The notes under the pieces are model-generated. The model had not been told where the DNA came from, did no database searches, and saw only the letters and a program-made list of their open reading frames with translations. The position numbers were made by a program, and so were the translations under genes. DNA of 38,902 nt from Massilia cavernae (GTDB taxonomy: Bacteria; Pseudomonadota; Gammaproteobacteria; Burkholderiales; Burkholderiaceae_D), in contig NZ_QYUP01000066.1 in NCBI RefSeq assembly GCF_003590855.1, forward strand, positions 1-38,902. Direction: 5' to 3'. Every line of letters begins with the position of its first letter. Positions within the stretch are counted from its first letter, which is position 1. Shown here one piece after another: positions 16,126 to 25,662 of the stretch.

Positions 16126-18456
16126 TTACACGATCGGGCGCAGGTCGTGTGCCTTGGTTTTGGTGACCAGCGCCTTGCCCTTGCGCGCGCGCTTGCCGAT
16201 GTGGATCTGCAGGCCCGACGCCGACAGCGGCACCTCGCGCGGCTTGGTCGCCCAGATGCCGGTGACCAGCACACCTTTCTGGCTGATAGGCTGGACCGCC
16301 AGCAGCTTCTCCTTGTCCTCCAGCTCCATCATCGTGACGCCGCGGCCGCCGTTGGCCAGGGTCTTCATCTCGTCCATGCCGAACACCAGCAGGCGGCCCT
16401 TGGCCGACAGGCAGGCCACGGCGCTGGCCTTTTCTTCCACCACGCGCGGCGCCAGCGGCAGGGCGCCGTCATCGAGCGTGATGAAGGCCTTGCCGCCCTT
16501 TAGTCGGCTGACCATGTCGCCCGCCTTGGCCATGAAACCGAAGCCAGCGTCGGACGCCAGCATCAGGTTTGTCTGCGCAGGGCCGGCGAAGTAGTGCAGG
16601 ATGCGCACAGGGCGGCCGCCGGCGCCGCCGGACAGGTCGACCAGCGTCGTGATCGGCACGCCGTCGCCGCGCGCTCCCGGCAGGGCGGCCACCGGCACCG
16701 AATAGATCTTGCCGTTGTCGCCGAAGCCGAGCAGGGTATCGACGGTGCGGCACTCGAAAGTGCCGTGCAGCGAGTCGCCCGCCTTGAAGGTGAACTGCGC
16801 CACGTCGTGGCCGATGCCGGTACGCGCGCGCACCCAGCCTTTTTCCGAAATGACGACAGTGACCGGCTCGTCGACCACCTTCTGCTCGACGACGGCCTTC
16901 TGCGCTTCCTCGATCAGGGTGCGGCGGGTGTCGCCATACTGCTTGGCGTCGGACTCGATCTCCTTGATGATCAGGCGCTTCATCGTCGACGGATTGTCGA
17001 GGATATCCTGCAGCGTGCCTTTTTCCTTGCGCAGCTCGGCCAGCTCCTGCTGGATCTTGATGGTTTCGAGGCGTGCCAGCTGGCGCAGGCGGATCTCGAG
17101 GATGTCCTCGGCCTGGCGGTCGGACAGGCGGAACTCCGCGATCAGCGCGGACTTCGGCTCGTCCGAATTGCGGATGATGTGGATCACCTTGTCGATGTTC
17201 AGCAGGACCGCTTCGCGGCCCTCGAGGATGTGGATGCGGTCATCGACCTTGCCCAGCCTGAACTCGGTGCGGCGGCGCACGGTGACGAAGCGGAAGTCGA
17301 TCCACTCCTGCAGGATGTCGGACAGGCCCTTCTGGCGCGGACGGCCATCGCCGCCGATCATCACCAGGTTGATCGGGTTCGACGACTCCAGCGAGGTATG
17401 CGCCAGCAGCATCAGCATGAATTCGGTCTGGTCCTGGTTCTTCGACTTCGGCTCGAACACCAGGCGCACCGGCGCGTTGCGGCCCGATTCGTCGCGGATG
17501 GTATCGAGCGAACCGAGGATCAGCTGCTTGAGCGCCAGCTGCTCCGGCGACAGCGCCTTCTTGCCCATCTTGACCTTGGGGTTGGTCAGCTCCTCGATCT
17601 CCTCGAGCACTTTCTGCGACGAGCAGCCCGGCGGCAGTTCGGTGACGACAGCCTGCCACTGGCCGCGCGCCAGTTCCTCGATCTTCCAGCGCGCGCGCAC
17701 CTTCATCGAACCGCGGCCGCTGCCGTACATTTCGGCGATCTGCGAAGGCGGGGTGATGATCTGGCCGCCGCCCGGGAAGTCCGGGCCGGGGATGAAGGCC
17801 ATCAGTTCGGCGTGGGTGATCTTCGGATTGCGGACCATGGCGACGGCGGCCTGCGCCACCTCGCCCAGGTTATGCGAAGGGATTTCGGTGGCCAGGCCGA
17901 CCGCGATACCGGAAGCGCCGTTCAGCAGCACCATCGGCAAGCGTGCCGGCAGCGCCTTCGGCTCCTTGTGCTGGCCGTCGTAGTTGGACTGGAAGTCGAC
18001 CGTGCCCTGGTCGATCTCGTCGAGCAGCAGCTTGGCGATCGGCGACAGGCGCGCCTCGGTGTAGCGCATCGCCGCTGCGCCGTCGCCGTCGCGCGAGCCG
18101 AAGTTGCCCTGGCCATCGATCAGCGGATAACGCAGCGAGAAATCCTGGGCCATGCGCACCAGGGCATCGTAGATCGACTGGTCGCCGTGCGGGTGCAGCT
18201 TACCCATCACATCGCCGACGACGGCGGCCGATTTGCGCGGCTTGGCGTTGGCGGCCAGGCCCAGTTCATTCATCTGGTACAGGATGCGGCGCTGGACCGG
18301 CTTCTGGCCGTCGGTCACGTCAGGTAGCGCGCGGCCCTTGACGACCGAGACGGCGTAATCGAGGTAGGCGCGTTCCGCGAAGGTGGACAGCGTCAGCGTC
18401 TCGACATCCTCGGACTGTGGGTTGGCTTGTTCAAACAGATTTGCTTGATTTGACAT
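16126..18456 (-). CDS. parC: DNA topoisomerase IV subunit A
   Basis: A 776-residue protein that cuts and rejoins DNA during decatenation of daughter chromosomes, acting with ParE. The catalytic tyrosine is Tyr132 in [11 protein letters not shown]. The quinolone-contact region reads [17 protein letters not shown], with Gln93 and Asp97 at the places of E. coli ParC Ser80 and Glu84. The GyrA/ParC core, coiled-coil arm and a beta-propeller C-terminal domain with degenerate repeats follow. It is ParC rather than GyrA because it lacks a GyrA box and pairs with parE. The start at 18456 ([10 protein letters not shown]) has no strong ribosome-binding site. It lies 144 bases after parE, with a repeat cluster between. 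Confidence 0.95.
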   Translation of the reverse strand: MSNQANLFEQANPQSEDVETLTLSTFAERAYLDYAVSVVKGRALPDVTDGQKPVQRRILYQMNELGLAANAKPRKSAAVVGDVMGKLHPHGDQSIYDALVRMAQDFSLRYPLIDGQGNFGSRDGDGAAAMRYTEARLSPIAKLLLDEIDQGTVDFQSNYDGQHKEPKALPARLPMVLLNGASGIAVGLATEIPSHNLGEVAQAAVAMVRNPKITHAELMAFIPGPDFPGGGQIITPPSQIAEMYGSGRGSMKVRARWKIEELARGQWQAVVTELPPGCSSQKVLEEIEELTNPKVKMGKKALSPEQLALKQLILGSLDTIRDESGRNAPVRLVFEPKSKNQDQTEFMLMLLAHTSLESSNPINLVMIGGDGRPRQKGLSDILQEWIDFRFVTVRRRTEFRLGKVDDRIHILEGREAVLLNIDKVIHIIRNSDEPKSALIAEFRLSDRQAEDILEIRLRQLARLETIKIQQELAELRKEKGTLQDILDNPSTMKRLIIKEIESDAKQYGDTRRTLIEEAQKAVVEQKVVDEPVTVVISEKGWVRARTGIGHDVAQFTFKAGDSLHGTFECRTVDTLLGFGDNGKIYSVPVAALPGARGDGVPITTLVDLSGGAGGRPVRILHYFAGPAQTNLMLASDAGFGFMAKAGDMVSRLKGGKAFITLDDGALPLAPRVVEEKASAVACLSAKGRLLVFGMDEMKTLANGGRGVTMMELEDKEKLLAVQPISQKGVLVTGIWATKPREVPLSASGLQIHIGKRARKGKALVTKTKAHDLRPIV

Positions 18457-18500
18457 ATTTATTCAGTTCAATTCGTTACTTACCGGATCTGCAACATTCC

Positions 18501-18589
18501 AAAATCGGGGTCAGACCACCATTTGGGAACGTTCCAAAATGGTGGTCTGACCCCGATTTATGAAAATGGTGGTCTGACCCCGATTTATG
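18501..18589. repeat. GGGGTCAGACC-type repeat cluster between parE and parC
   Basis: Three copies of a 23-27 bp unit. One copy at 18501-18524 (AAAATCGGGGTCAGACCACC...) faces two tandem copies in the opposite sense at 18536-18562 and 18563-18589 (each AAAATGGTGGTCTGACCCCG then ATTTATG). The inverted copies could fold into a long hairpin in the parE-parC transcript. The core recurs at 38331-38366. The style is that of REP/BIME elements. Confidence 0.85.
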
Positions 18590-18600
18590 AAATTCTTTCG

Positions 18601-20595
<1,995 letters not shown>

Positions 20596-20778
20596 ACTTG
20601 GTCAGGCTTTGTGGGTGTTCGATGTCATGGGTGCTCGTGCCTGCGCATTCTATCTTGTCGGCTGGCAAACGATGCGGATTTGACGTGATTGAATACGCTT
20701 GCCAGCGGGTGAATTTGTGGTTAGATTCATACGGTCGGCAGGCTATCCGCCTCTGGACCAATTGATCCGTTTCCAAAC

Positions 20779-21606
20779 ATGCAAGAGAAAAGATATCCCT
20801 TTGCCGTGCGGCTGATCGGATTTTCTCAGCCGGAACAGGCAACCATCGCTGCCGCACTGACGCAGGCGCCTGCCGCGGGGCCGGCGTATTTTTGCCTGCT
20901 CGACGACAGTTTGCAAGAGCCCGACCTCACCATCGTCAACGGCGACGACCTGCACGCGCTGGCCGCGCTGTCAGCCGCCGGTCCTCCCGAGGTCCATCCC
21001 GCACTCGTCATTGGCCAGCCCGCCGTCGACCTGGCCTTCCCCTGCCTTCCGCGTCCCTTCGATACCGGCCAGCTGTACCAGCTGCTGGCCGGGCTGGTCG
21101 CACGCCGGGCCGAAGCGCTGGCGCAGCTGACCGCGCGCGGCCTGCCGTCCGTGCCGGAGCGGCGCCGCAGCGTGCGCCTCGACGTCGACCTGACCGACCC
21201 ATCCGAATACATCATGCGGCGCCGCTCGCCGCCGCGTGGCGCTGTGCTCATCATCGACAAGGGCGGGGCCTTCCGCGACCACGTTGCACGCCTGCTGGGT
21301 GCGCGCCGCCTCGGCGTCGAGTGGACCGACAGCGCGCCCGCCGCAGTGCGCCTGTGCGACGAGACGCCGGTGTCGGTGGTCATGGTGAACACCTCGGCGC
21401 CGGGCATCGACCCGTACGAGCTGTGCAGCACGATCAAGGCGCAGGACGGCGGCGCCGATATCGCGGTGGTGCTGATGGTCAGCCCAGCCTTCCCGTACGA
21501 CTGCTCGCGCGCCCGCGCGGCCGGCGTGCGCGGCATGCTCGACAAGCCGATCAACGACCGCGTGCTGGTCGGTACGCTCAAGCGCTTGCTGTCGCTGCCG
21601 GCGTAA
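20779..21606 (+). CDS. Protein of two tandem degenerate receiver domains
   Basis: A 275-residue cytosolic protein. Residues 154-275 have the outline of a response-regulator receiver (AVLIIDKGGAFRDHVARLLG ... VVMVNTSAPGIDPYELCSTI ... GMLDKPINDRVLVGTLKRLL). However, the phosphate-accepting Asp is Asn204 and the second acidic residue is Lys161; Ser235 and Lys256 remain. Residues 8-110 look like a still more worn receiver, ending LPRPFDTGQLYQLLAGL, where the conserved Lys is Arg. No output domain is present. Such pseudo-receivers work by protein-protein contact or bind other ligands, not by phosphotransfer. It is divergent from parE; no kinase lies nearby, so the partner is unknown. Confidence 0.75.
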   Translation: MQEKRYPFAVRLIGFSQPEQATIAAALTQAPAAGPAYFCLLDDSLQEPDLTIVNGDDLHALAALSAAGPPEVHPALVIGQPAVDLAFPCLPRPFDTGQLYQLLAGLVARRAEALAQLTARGLPSVPERRRSVRLDVDLTDPSEYIMRRRSPPRGAVLIIDKGGAFRDHVARLLGARRLGVEWTDSAPAAVRLCDETPVSVVMVNTSAPGIDPYELCSTIKAQDGGADIAVVLMVSPAFPYDCSRARAAGVRGMLDKPINDRVLVGTLKRLLSLPA

Positions 21607-21666
21607 AATCCTGGCGCAACCGGCACTGCAATCGTGCGCGAGCCCCGATCGGGCTATAGTTGAGGC

Positions 21667-22644
21667 ATGGCAGAAACCGACAAGCCCCAAGCACCTGCCT
21701 CACAGCCCGACCAGGACAGCGGCCAGCAGGCCGCGCGCGTTCCCGACCGCCGCTCCGACGGCATCCCGCGTTACCAGCGCGAGGGCGACACGCCGCTGGC
21801 GCTGGCGCGCCGCGTGCTGTCGTCGCGCTGGCGCGCGATGCGCGACCGCTTCAGCCGCGATTTCATGCGCCGCACACTGCGCATCGGCATCTCGGCGCGC
21901 ATCTTCCATCCCGAACCCGGCTCGACCGGACTGCGCAGCAAGAACCTGCAATATCTCGAAGAGTCGATCGCGCAGTGGGTGATGTCGCGCGACGTGCTGG
22001 TGTTCATGATCCCGACGGTGAACACCAACGGGCTGCTGCATCCGTCCAACATCACGCTGCGCCATTACGCGCGCCACCTCGACGGACTGGTGCTGCAGGG
22101 CGGGGCGGACGTGTCGCCGCAAACCTATTCCGAGTCGCCCACGCGGCCGGAGTGGAGTGGCGACCGGGCGCGCGACTTGTACGAGCTGGAACTGCTGCAC
22201 GAGTTCGTCGACGCGGGCAAGCCGGTGCTGGGCATTTGCCGCGGCTGCCAGCTGATCAACGTGGCGTTCGGCGGTTCGCTGTACCAGGACGTCGAGACCA
22301 ACGTGCCGGACGCGCTGGCGCACGTGCACAGCGATTACGACGCGCACCGGCACGCGGTGATTTTCCCGCCTGGGTCGACCCTGGGTCAGATGTTCCCGCG
22401 CGCGCAGCGGCCGGTGGTCAACTCGATCCACCATCAGGCGGTGAAGGATTTGGGGCGCGATATCACGGTGGAGGCGATGTCCGACCCGGACGGGATCGTC
22501 GAGGCGATCAGGTACCAGCGGGCGGATTTCGTGATGGGATTGCAGTGGCATCCGGAGTTTCACCGGGCGGGTGGGACGGACCTGCTGGACTGTACGCCGA
22601 TACTGGATGAGTTCTTGCGCGTTGCGCGCGAGACGCGGTTTTAG
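21667..22644 (+). CDS. Class I amidotransferase-like hydrolase (PuuD / peptidase C26 type)
   Basis: A 325-residue protein whose residues 70-320 match gamma-glutamyl-gamma-aminobutyrate hydrolases. The nucleophile is the first Cys in GICRGCQLINVAFGG, and His-Glu of the triad are in LQWHPEFH. GLVLQGGADVSPQTY is also typical. The N-terminal 70 residues are charged and unordered-looking (many Arg, Asp, Gln) with no known domain. In E. coli, PuuD frees GABA from its gamma-glutamyl form in putrescine breakdown, but none of the other puu genes is here, so the substrate is unproven. The ATG has no useful ribosome-binding site; a TATAGT box lies 7-12 bases upstream. Nearby downstream is an IS element. 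Confidence 0.88.
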   Translation: MAETDKPQAPASQPDQDSGQQAARVPDRRSDGIPRYQREGDTPLALARRVLSSRWRAMRDRFSRDFMRRTLRIGISARIFHPEPGSTGLRSKNLQYLEESIAQWVMSRDVLVFMIPTVNTNGLLHPSNITLRHYARHLDGLVLQGGADVSPQTYSESPTRPEWSGDRARDLYELELLHEFVDAGKPVLGICRGCQLINVAFGGSLYQDVETNVPDALAHVHSDYDAHRHAVIFPPGSTLGQMFPRAQRPVVNSIHHQAVKDLGRDITVEAMSDPDGIVEAIRYQRADFVMGLQWHPEFHRAGGTDLLDCTPILDEFLRVARETRF

Positions 22645-22655
22645 AGGCTGAAAAC

Positions 22656-22680
22656 GGTGGATGCACTTCGTTTATCCACC
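22656..22680 (-). repeat. REP-like hairpin, copy 1
   Basis: GGTGGAT and ATCCACC pair around an 11-base centre containing CTTCG. Read on the minus strand it is GGTGGATAAACGAAG followed by TGCATCCACC, the same pattern as the copy at 24443-24468 but in the opposite orientation. Confidence 0.7.
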
Positions 22681-22734
22681 CTTCTTCCATGAACACTACG
22701 TTGTCAAGGGCTTTTCTCTCAAGTCCACCCATCT

Positions 22735-23160
22735 CCCGGCTGTATCGCTGATGTCAAGGAGGGGGTAATCCTTGACATCAGCGATACAGCCGTACACTGT
22801 CCGGCTTGGTGCAAAGGCACGCTCTACGCCTTTGCACCATGTCGACCAATCGTGCGTCTTGCTCGCCACGGATTTTCATCACGATGACTCTGTGATTCGG
22901 TACCCAAGCAACTGGTATGGCATTTTGAAGCTCTCGGTCTGCGACGTGAGACTTAGCTCACCACCTTCTATCCGCTGACGGCTTGGCCGCCTAGCCTGAT
23001 ACTGCATGCGCTTACGCTTAAGTTGACCGTGATGCGTACAGGCCCCATCTACTATTGGCGGTTGTCATGCAACCGGGGCGGAACACGGGCCTGTCTACTT
23101 CAAACTGCTCACTACCTTGCCAGACACCTTCTCACAACATCATCACCAAATCAAAACAAC
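22735..23160 (-). ncRNA. Candidate seekRNA/bridge-RNA region of the IS110-family element
   Basis: The region after the transposase stop contains no credible gene. It does contain several hairpins: a nested stem of ACAGGCCC/GGGCCTGT (23038-23045 with 23087-23094) enclosing CGGTTG/CAACCG with a 5-base loop (23059-23075); GGTGCAAAGGC/GCCTTTGCACC (22808-22838, 9-base loop); and the 24-bp stem at 22737-22792. In IS1111-type elements the RNA that guides target choice is encoded between the transposase gene and the element end, on the transposase strand. Position and structure fit; exact RNA ends and guide loops were not assigned. Confidence 0.4.
22737..22792. repeat. Perfect 24-bp inverted repeat in the IS end
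   Basis: The left arm (22737-22760, core TATCGCTGATGTCAAGGA) pairs without mismatch with the right arm (22769-22792, core TCCTTGACATCAGCGATA). The loop is 8 bases. It lies just inside the putative inverted repeat of the IS. Confidence 0.95.
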
Positions 23161-23163
23161 GTG

Positions 23164-24318
23164 TCAGTGGGCCGCCGTCTTCAGCCTTGCCCCGTCGGGC
23201 ACGACGTCATGCTCCAGATATCGCCACAACGCGATGACCAGGCGCCGTGCCACCGCGACGATGGCGATCCGTCGGCCGCGCTTGCTCTTGCTGCCCCCGG
23301 TGCGCTCCGCAAACCACCGGCTGATCGCACTCTCGGGCTGGTAGCGTAGCCAGAACCAGCTCATTTCGATGAGCAGGGATCGGACGCGTCGGTTACCCTG
23401 CTTGCTGATGCCCTGGTCAGCATGGCTGTTCCCGCTGTCGTAAGGCTGCGGGACTAGACCCACCGCAGCGCCAACCTGCCTTCGGTTTTCGAAGTTTCGC
23501 CAGAACAGTTCCAGCACCAGACGCTCGCTTCCCACATCACCGATTGCCCTGAGCCGCTGCAGCTTGCTCACCCGGTCCTGAACCGTCGCCGGCAGCTGCT
23601 TGAACCAGGACTTCTCCAACTCGTTGTACTGCTGCTCCACGAGCGCCATACGCTCGCATTCACGCAGCAGCCTTTCCAGCAGGTGCTGCGGCAAAGGGGA
23701 GCCGTCGTAGCAGCGTACCTTGCCTTGCTCAAGCCGCTGCTTGAAGTCCCCTGCAACGGCGGTCCAGCAGCCCACAGTGCGCAGCAGCTTGCGCATCCTG
23801 TCGCAGTGTTGCAGCACCTCTTTCTGCAGTTCGCCACGGTCGCGGGCCAGGTGCCGTTGCCCTTCGGCCTCCACCGGCGGGATCCGAATGATGCGCATGG
23901 CGTCTCGCTTGCCGCCCAGCCAGGCCCGCAGTGCGCTCACCAAGGCGATGGCGTCCAGCCGGTCAGTCTTTGCCCGGCGCGCGTGGCGCGCCACCTGAAG
24001 GCTCGCCGGATCGCATATCACGGCCTTCACTCCGAACTGTTCCAATGCCCGCGCTATCCAGAACCCGTCCTGGCCCGCCTCGAACAAAACCACCACTCTG
24101 ACGTTCTCGGGCAGCCCCCACTTCTCCTTGCACCGGGCGATCTCAGCAAGCACTTGCCGCAGCCGTTGCATCGGTTCTTCCCCGTCCACAGTCCTGATCG
24201 CGGCGTTCTCGCGCTGACCGTCGTGGAGGGCGATCTTCCACTTCTTAGATGCAAGTTCGAGGGACACTGCCAAAATCAATTCGGCAGGCGTAAAATAATT
24301 TTCACGGGCTGGCATCAT
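23164..24318 (-). CDS. IS110-family transposase (DEDD type)
   Basis: A 384-residue recombinase. The N-terminal RuvC-like DEDD domain shows Glu80 (VLFEAGQDGFW) and Asp119/Asp122 (KTDRLDAIAL); the first acidic position is Glu21 (VSLELASKKW) rather than the usual Asp, as in some branches of the family. A coiled-coil stretch follows. The C-terminal Transposase_20 domain then runs RLRAIGDVGSERLVLELFW and GLVPQPYDSGNS...GISKQGNRRVR, with Ser295 a likely catalytic serine. The gene looks intact. AGGGAGA precedes the ATG pair at 24318/24315. IS110 enzymes need an RNA encoded by the element for target recognition. Confidence 0.95.
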   Translation of the reverse strand: MMPARENYFTPAELILAVSLELASKKWKIALHDGQRENAAIRTVDGEEPMQRLRQVLAEIARCKEKWGLPENVRVVVLFEAGQDGFWIARALEQFGVKAVICDPASLQVARHARRAKTDRLDAIALVSALRAWLGGKRDAMRIIRIPPVEAEGQRHLARDRGELQKEVLQHCDRMRKLLRTVGCWTAVAGDFKQRLEQGKVRCYDGSPLPQHLLERLLRECERMALVEQQYNELEKSWFKQLPATVQDRVSKLQRLRAIGDVGSERLVLELFWRNFENRRQVGAAVGLVPQPYDSGNSHADQGISKQGNRRVRSLLIEMSWFWLRYQPESAISRWFAERTGGSKSKRGRRIAIVAVARRLVIALWRYLEHDVVPDGARLKTAAH

Positions 24319-24415
24319 CTCGTTCTCCCTTAAAGATATTGGTGGAACTTTAACTTTAGGATGAATTTGAGATTATTGCTGGCCCGCCCTCCTCATACAT
24401 AGTATCTACGCAGCA

Positions 24416-24444
24416 TAGGGACGTAGGGACGTAGGGACGTAGGG
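24416..24444. repeat. 8-bp tandem repeat TAGGGACG, 3.6 copies
   Basis: Three full copies and a partial TAGGG run directly into the REP-like hairpin at 24443. The partial copy is the usual lead-in of that hairpin, so the array probably arose by slippage there. The stretch 24361-24486 holds no gene. Confidence 0.95.
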
Positions 24445-24468
24445 CGGATAAGCGAAAGCGCATCCGCC
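24443..24468 (+). repeat. REP-like hairpin, copy 2
   Basis: GGCGGAT and ATCCGCC enclose AAGCGAAAGCGC, itself able to form a small GCGAAAGC hairpin. It lies 18 bases after the CoxE-like gene's stop and could also act as its 3' end. It matches copy 1 at 22656-22680 in the opposite orientation. Confidence 0.75.
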
Positions 24469-24486
24469 GATTTAACGTCACCGCGC

Positions 24487-25656
24487 TTACTTCGACAGCA
24501 ACCGCATCGCCCGTTCCAACCCCTCGATGGTCAACGGGAACATCCGCTGGTTGACGATCTGCCGTATCACGTTGATCGACTGCCGGTAATCCCACGCCGC
24601 CTCCGGCTCCGGATTCAACCACACGAACTTCGGAAACGCATGGCAGAACCGCGCCAGCCATTCCGCGCCCGCTTCCTCGTTGTTGTACTCGATCGACCCG
24701 CCCGGCTGCAAAATCTCGTACGGGCTCATGGTCGCATCCCCAACGAAAATCAGCTTGGTATCGGGCGGGTACTTGCGCAGGATGTCCCAGGTCGGGAAAC
24801 GCTCGCTGCTGCGGCGCCGGTTGTTTTTCCACAGGTAGTCGTACACGCAGTTGTGGAAGTAGAAGAACTCCATGTTCTTGAACTCGGTGCGCGCCGCCGA
24901 GAACAGTTCCTCGGTGCGCTGGATATGGTCGTCCATGCTGCCGCCCACGTCGAGAAGCATCAGCACCTTGATCTTGTTCTTGCGCTCGGGCTGCATCTTG
25001 ATGTCGAGGTAGCCGGCGTTGCTGGCGGTGGCGCGGATGGTCGCGTCCAGCGCCAGTTCCTCGTCCAGCCCTTCGCGCGCGAACTTGCGCAGCCGCCGCA
25101 GCGCGACCTTGATGTTGCGGGTGCCCAGTTCGCGTTCGGCGTCGTAGTCGCGGTAGCTGCGCTGGTCCCATACCTTGACCGCGGTACGGTTGCGTCCCGT
25201 GCCGCCGATGCGCACGCCTTCCGGGTTGGTGCCGCCGTTGCCGAAGGGCGAGGTGCCGCCGGTGCCTATCCACTTGCCGCCGCCTTCGTGCCGTTCCTTC
25301 TGCTCCTTGAGCAGTTCGTTGAGGCGGTCCATCAGCTTGTCGTAGCCGAATTTTTCGATCTGCGCCCGCTGTTCGTCGCTCAGTTCGCGCTCCATGCGCT
25401 TGATCAGCCAGTCGAGCGGGATCGCCTTGTTCCCTTCGAACGCGGCCTGCACGCCCTTGAAGTACTGGGCGAAGGCGCGGTCGAACTTGTCGAAGTTGGC
25501 TTCGTCCTTCACCAGCGTCAGGCGCGACAGGTAGTAGAAGTCGTCCATCGACGGGGCGATGACGCTCTTTTCCATCGCTTCGAGCAGGGTCAGGAACTCC
25601 TTGATGGACACCGGTATCTTGGCGTCCTTCAGCGTAAAGAAGAAATCGATCAGCAT
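24487..25656 (-). CDS. CoxE-like protein with von Willebrand factor A domain
   Basis: A 389-residue cytosolic protein. The N-terminal part (MLIDFFFTLKDAKIPVSIKE) and the middle (LGTRNIKVALRRLRKFAREG) are typical of CoxE-like VWA proteins. The VWA domain has the metal-ion-dependent adhesion site DVGGSMDDH followed by later conserved segments (KLIFVGDATMSPYEI). Such proteins act with a MoxR AAA+ ATPase as a two-part chaperone-like machine that inserts cofactors or remodels protein complexes. The MoxR gene is the first gene of this operon, with a GNAT gene between. The client is not evident; no metalloenzyme gene is adjacent. Confidence 0.9.
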   Translation of the reverse strand: MLIDFFFTLKDAKIPVSIKEFLTLLEAMEKSVIAPSMDDFYYLSRLTLVKDEANFDKFDRAFAQYFKGVQAAFEGNKAIPLDWLIKRMERELSDEQRAQIEKFGYDKLMDRLNELLKEQKERHEGGGKWIGTGGTSPFGNGGTNPEGVRIGGTGRNRTAVKVWDQRSYRDYDAERELGTRNIKVALRRLRKFAREGLDEELALDATIRATASNAGYLDIKMQPERKNKIKVLMLLDVGGSMDDHIQRTEELFSAARTEFKNMEFFYFHNCVYDYLWKNNRRRSSERFPTWDILRKYPPDTKLIFVGDATMSPYEILQPGGSIEYNNEEAGAEWLARFCHAFPKFVWLNPEPEAAWDYRQSINVIRQIVNQRMFPLTIEGLERAMRLLSK

Positions 25657-25662
25657 GATGGC

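Larger units (their letters stand above)
22690..24360 (-). mobile_element. IS110-family insertion sequence, IS1111-type layout (ends approximate)
   Basis: One transposase gene, a short 5' non-coding part (about 40 bases) and a long 3' non-coding part (about 440 bases). Possible subterminal inverted repeats are AAGTCCACCCAT (22721-22732) and, read inward from the other side, AAGTTCCACCAAT (24350-24338), agreeing at about ten positions with one gap. Subterminal repeats and a long region after the transposase are marks of the IS1111 subgroup. Exact ends and target site cannot be fixed from one copy. Confidence 0.75.

Noticed and set aside
16138..16545. Small plus-strand frames near the parC 3' end
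   Set aside because: Antisense to the ParC C-terminal propeller, which is intact in the minus frame.
16594..18327. 577-codon plus-strand open frame
   Set aside because: It is antisense to parC, with composition (Leu/Asp/His/Gln runs) typical of a shadow of a GC-rich gene.
18501..18589. Possible CRISPR array
   Set aside because: The units are adjacent or inverted, without unique spacers of even length.
22772..23349. Small plus-strand open frames in the IS end
   Set aside because: No ribosome-binding sites, no family resemblance, and they cross strong hairpins; the region is better explained as non-coding IS sequence.
24416..24468. Possible CRISPR or origin iterons
   Set aside because: An 8-bp slippage array next to a REP-like hairpin; no replication gene or regular iterons are nearby.
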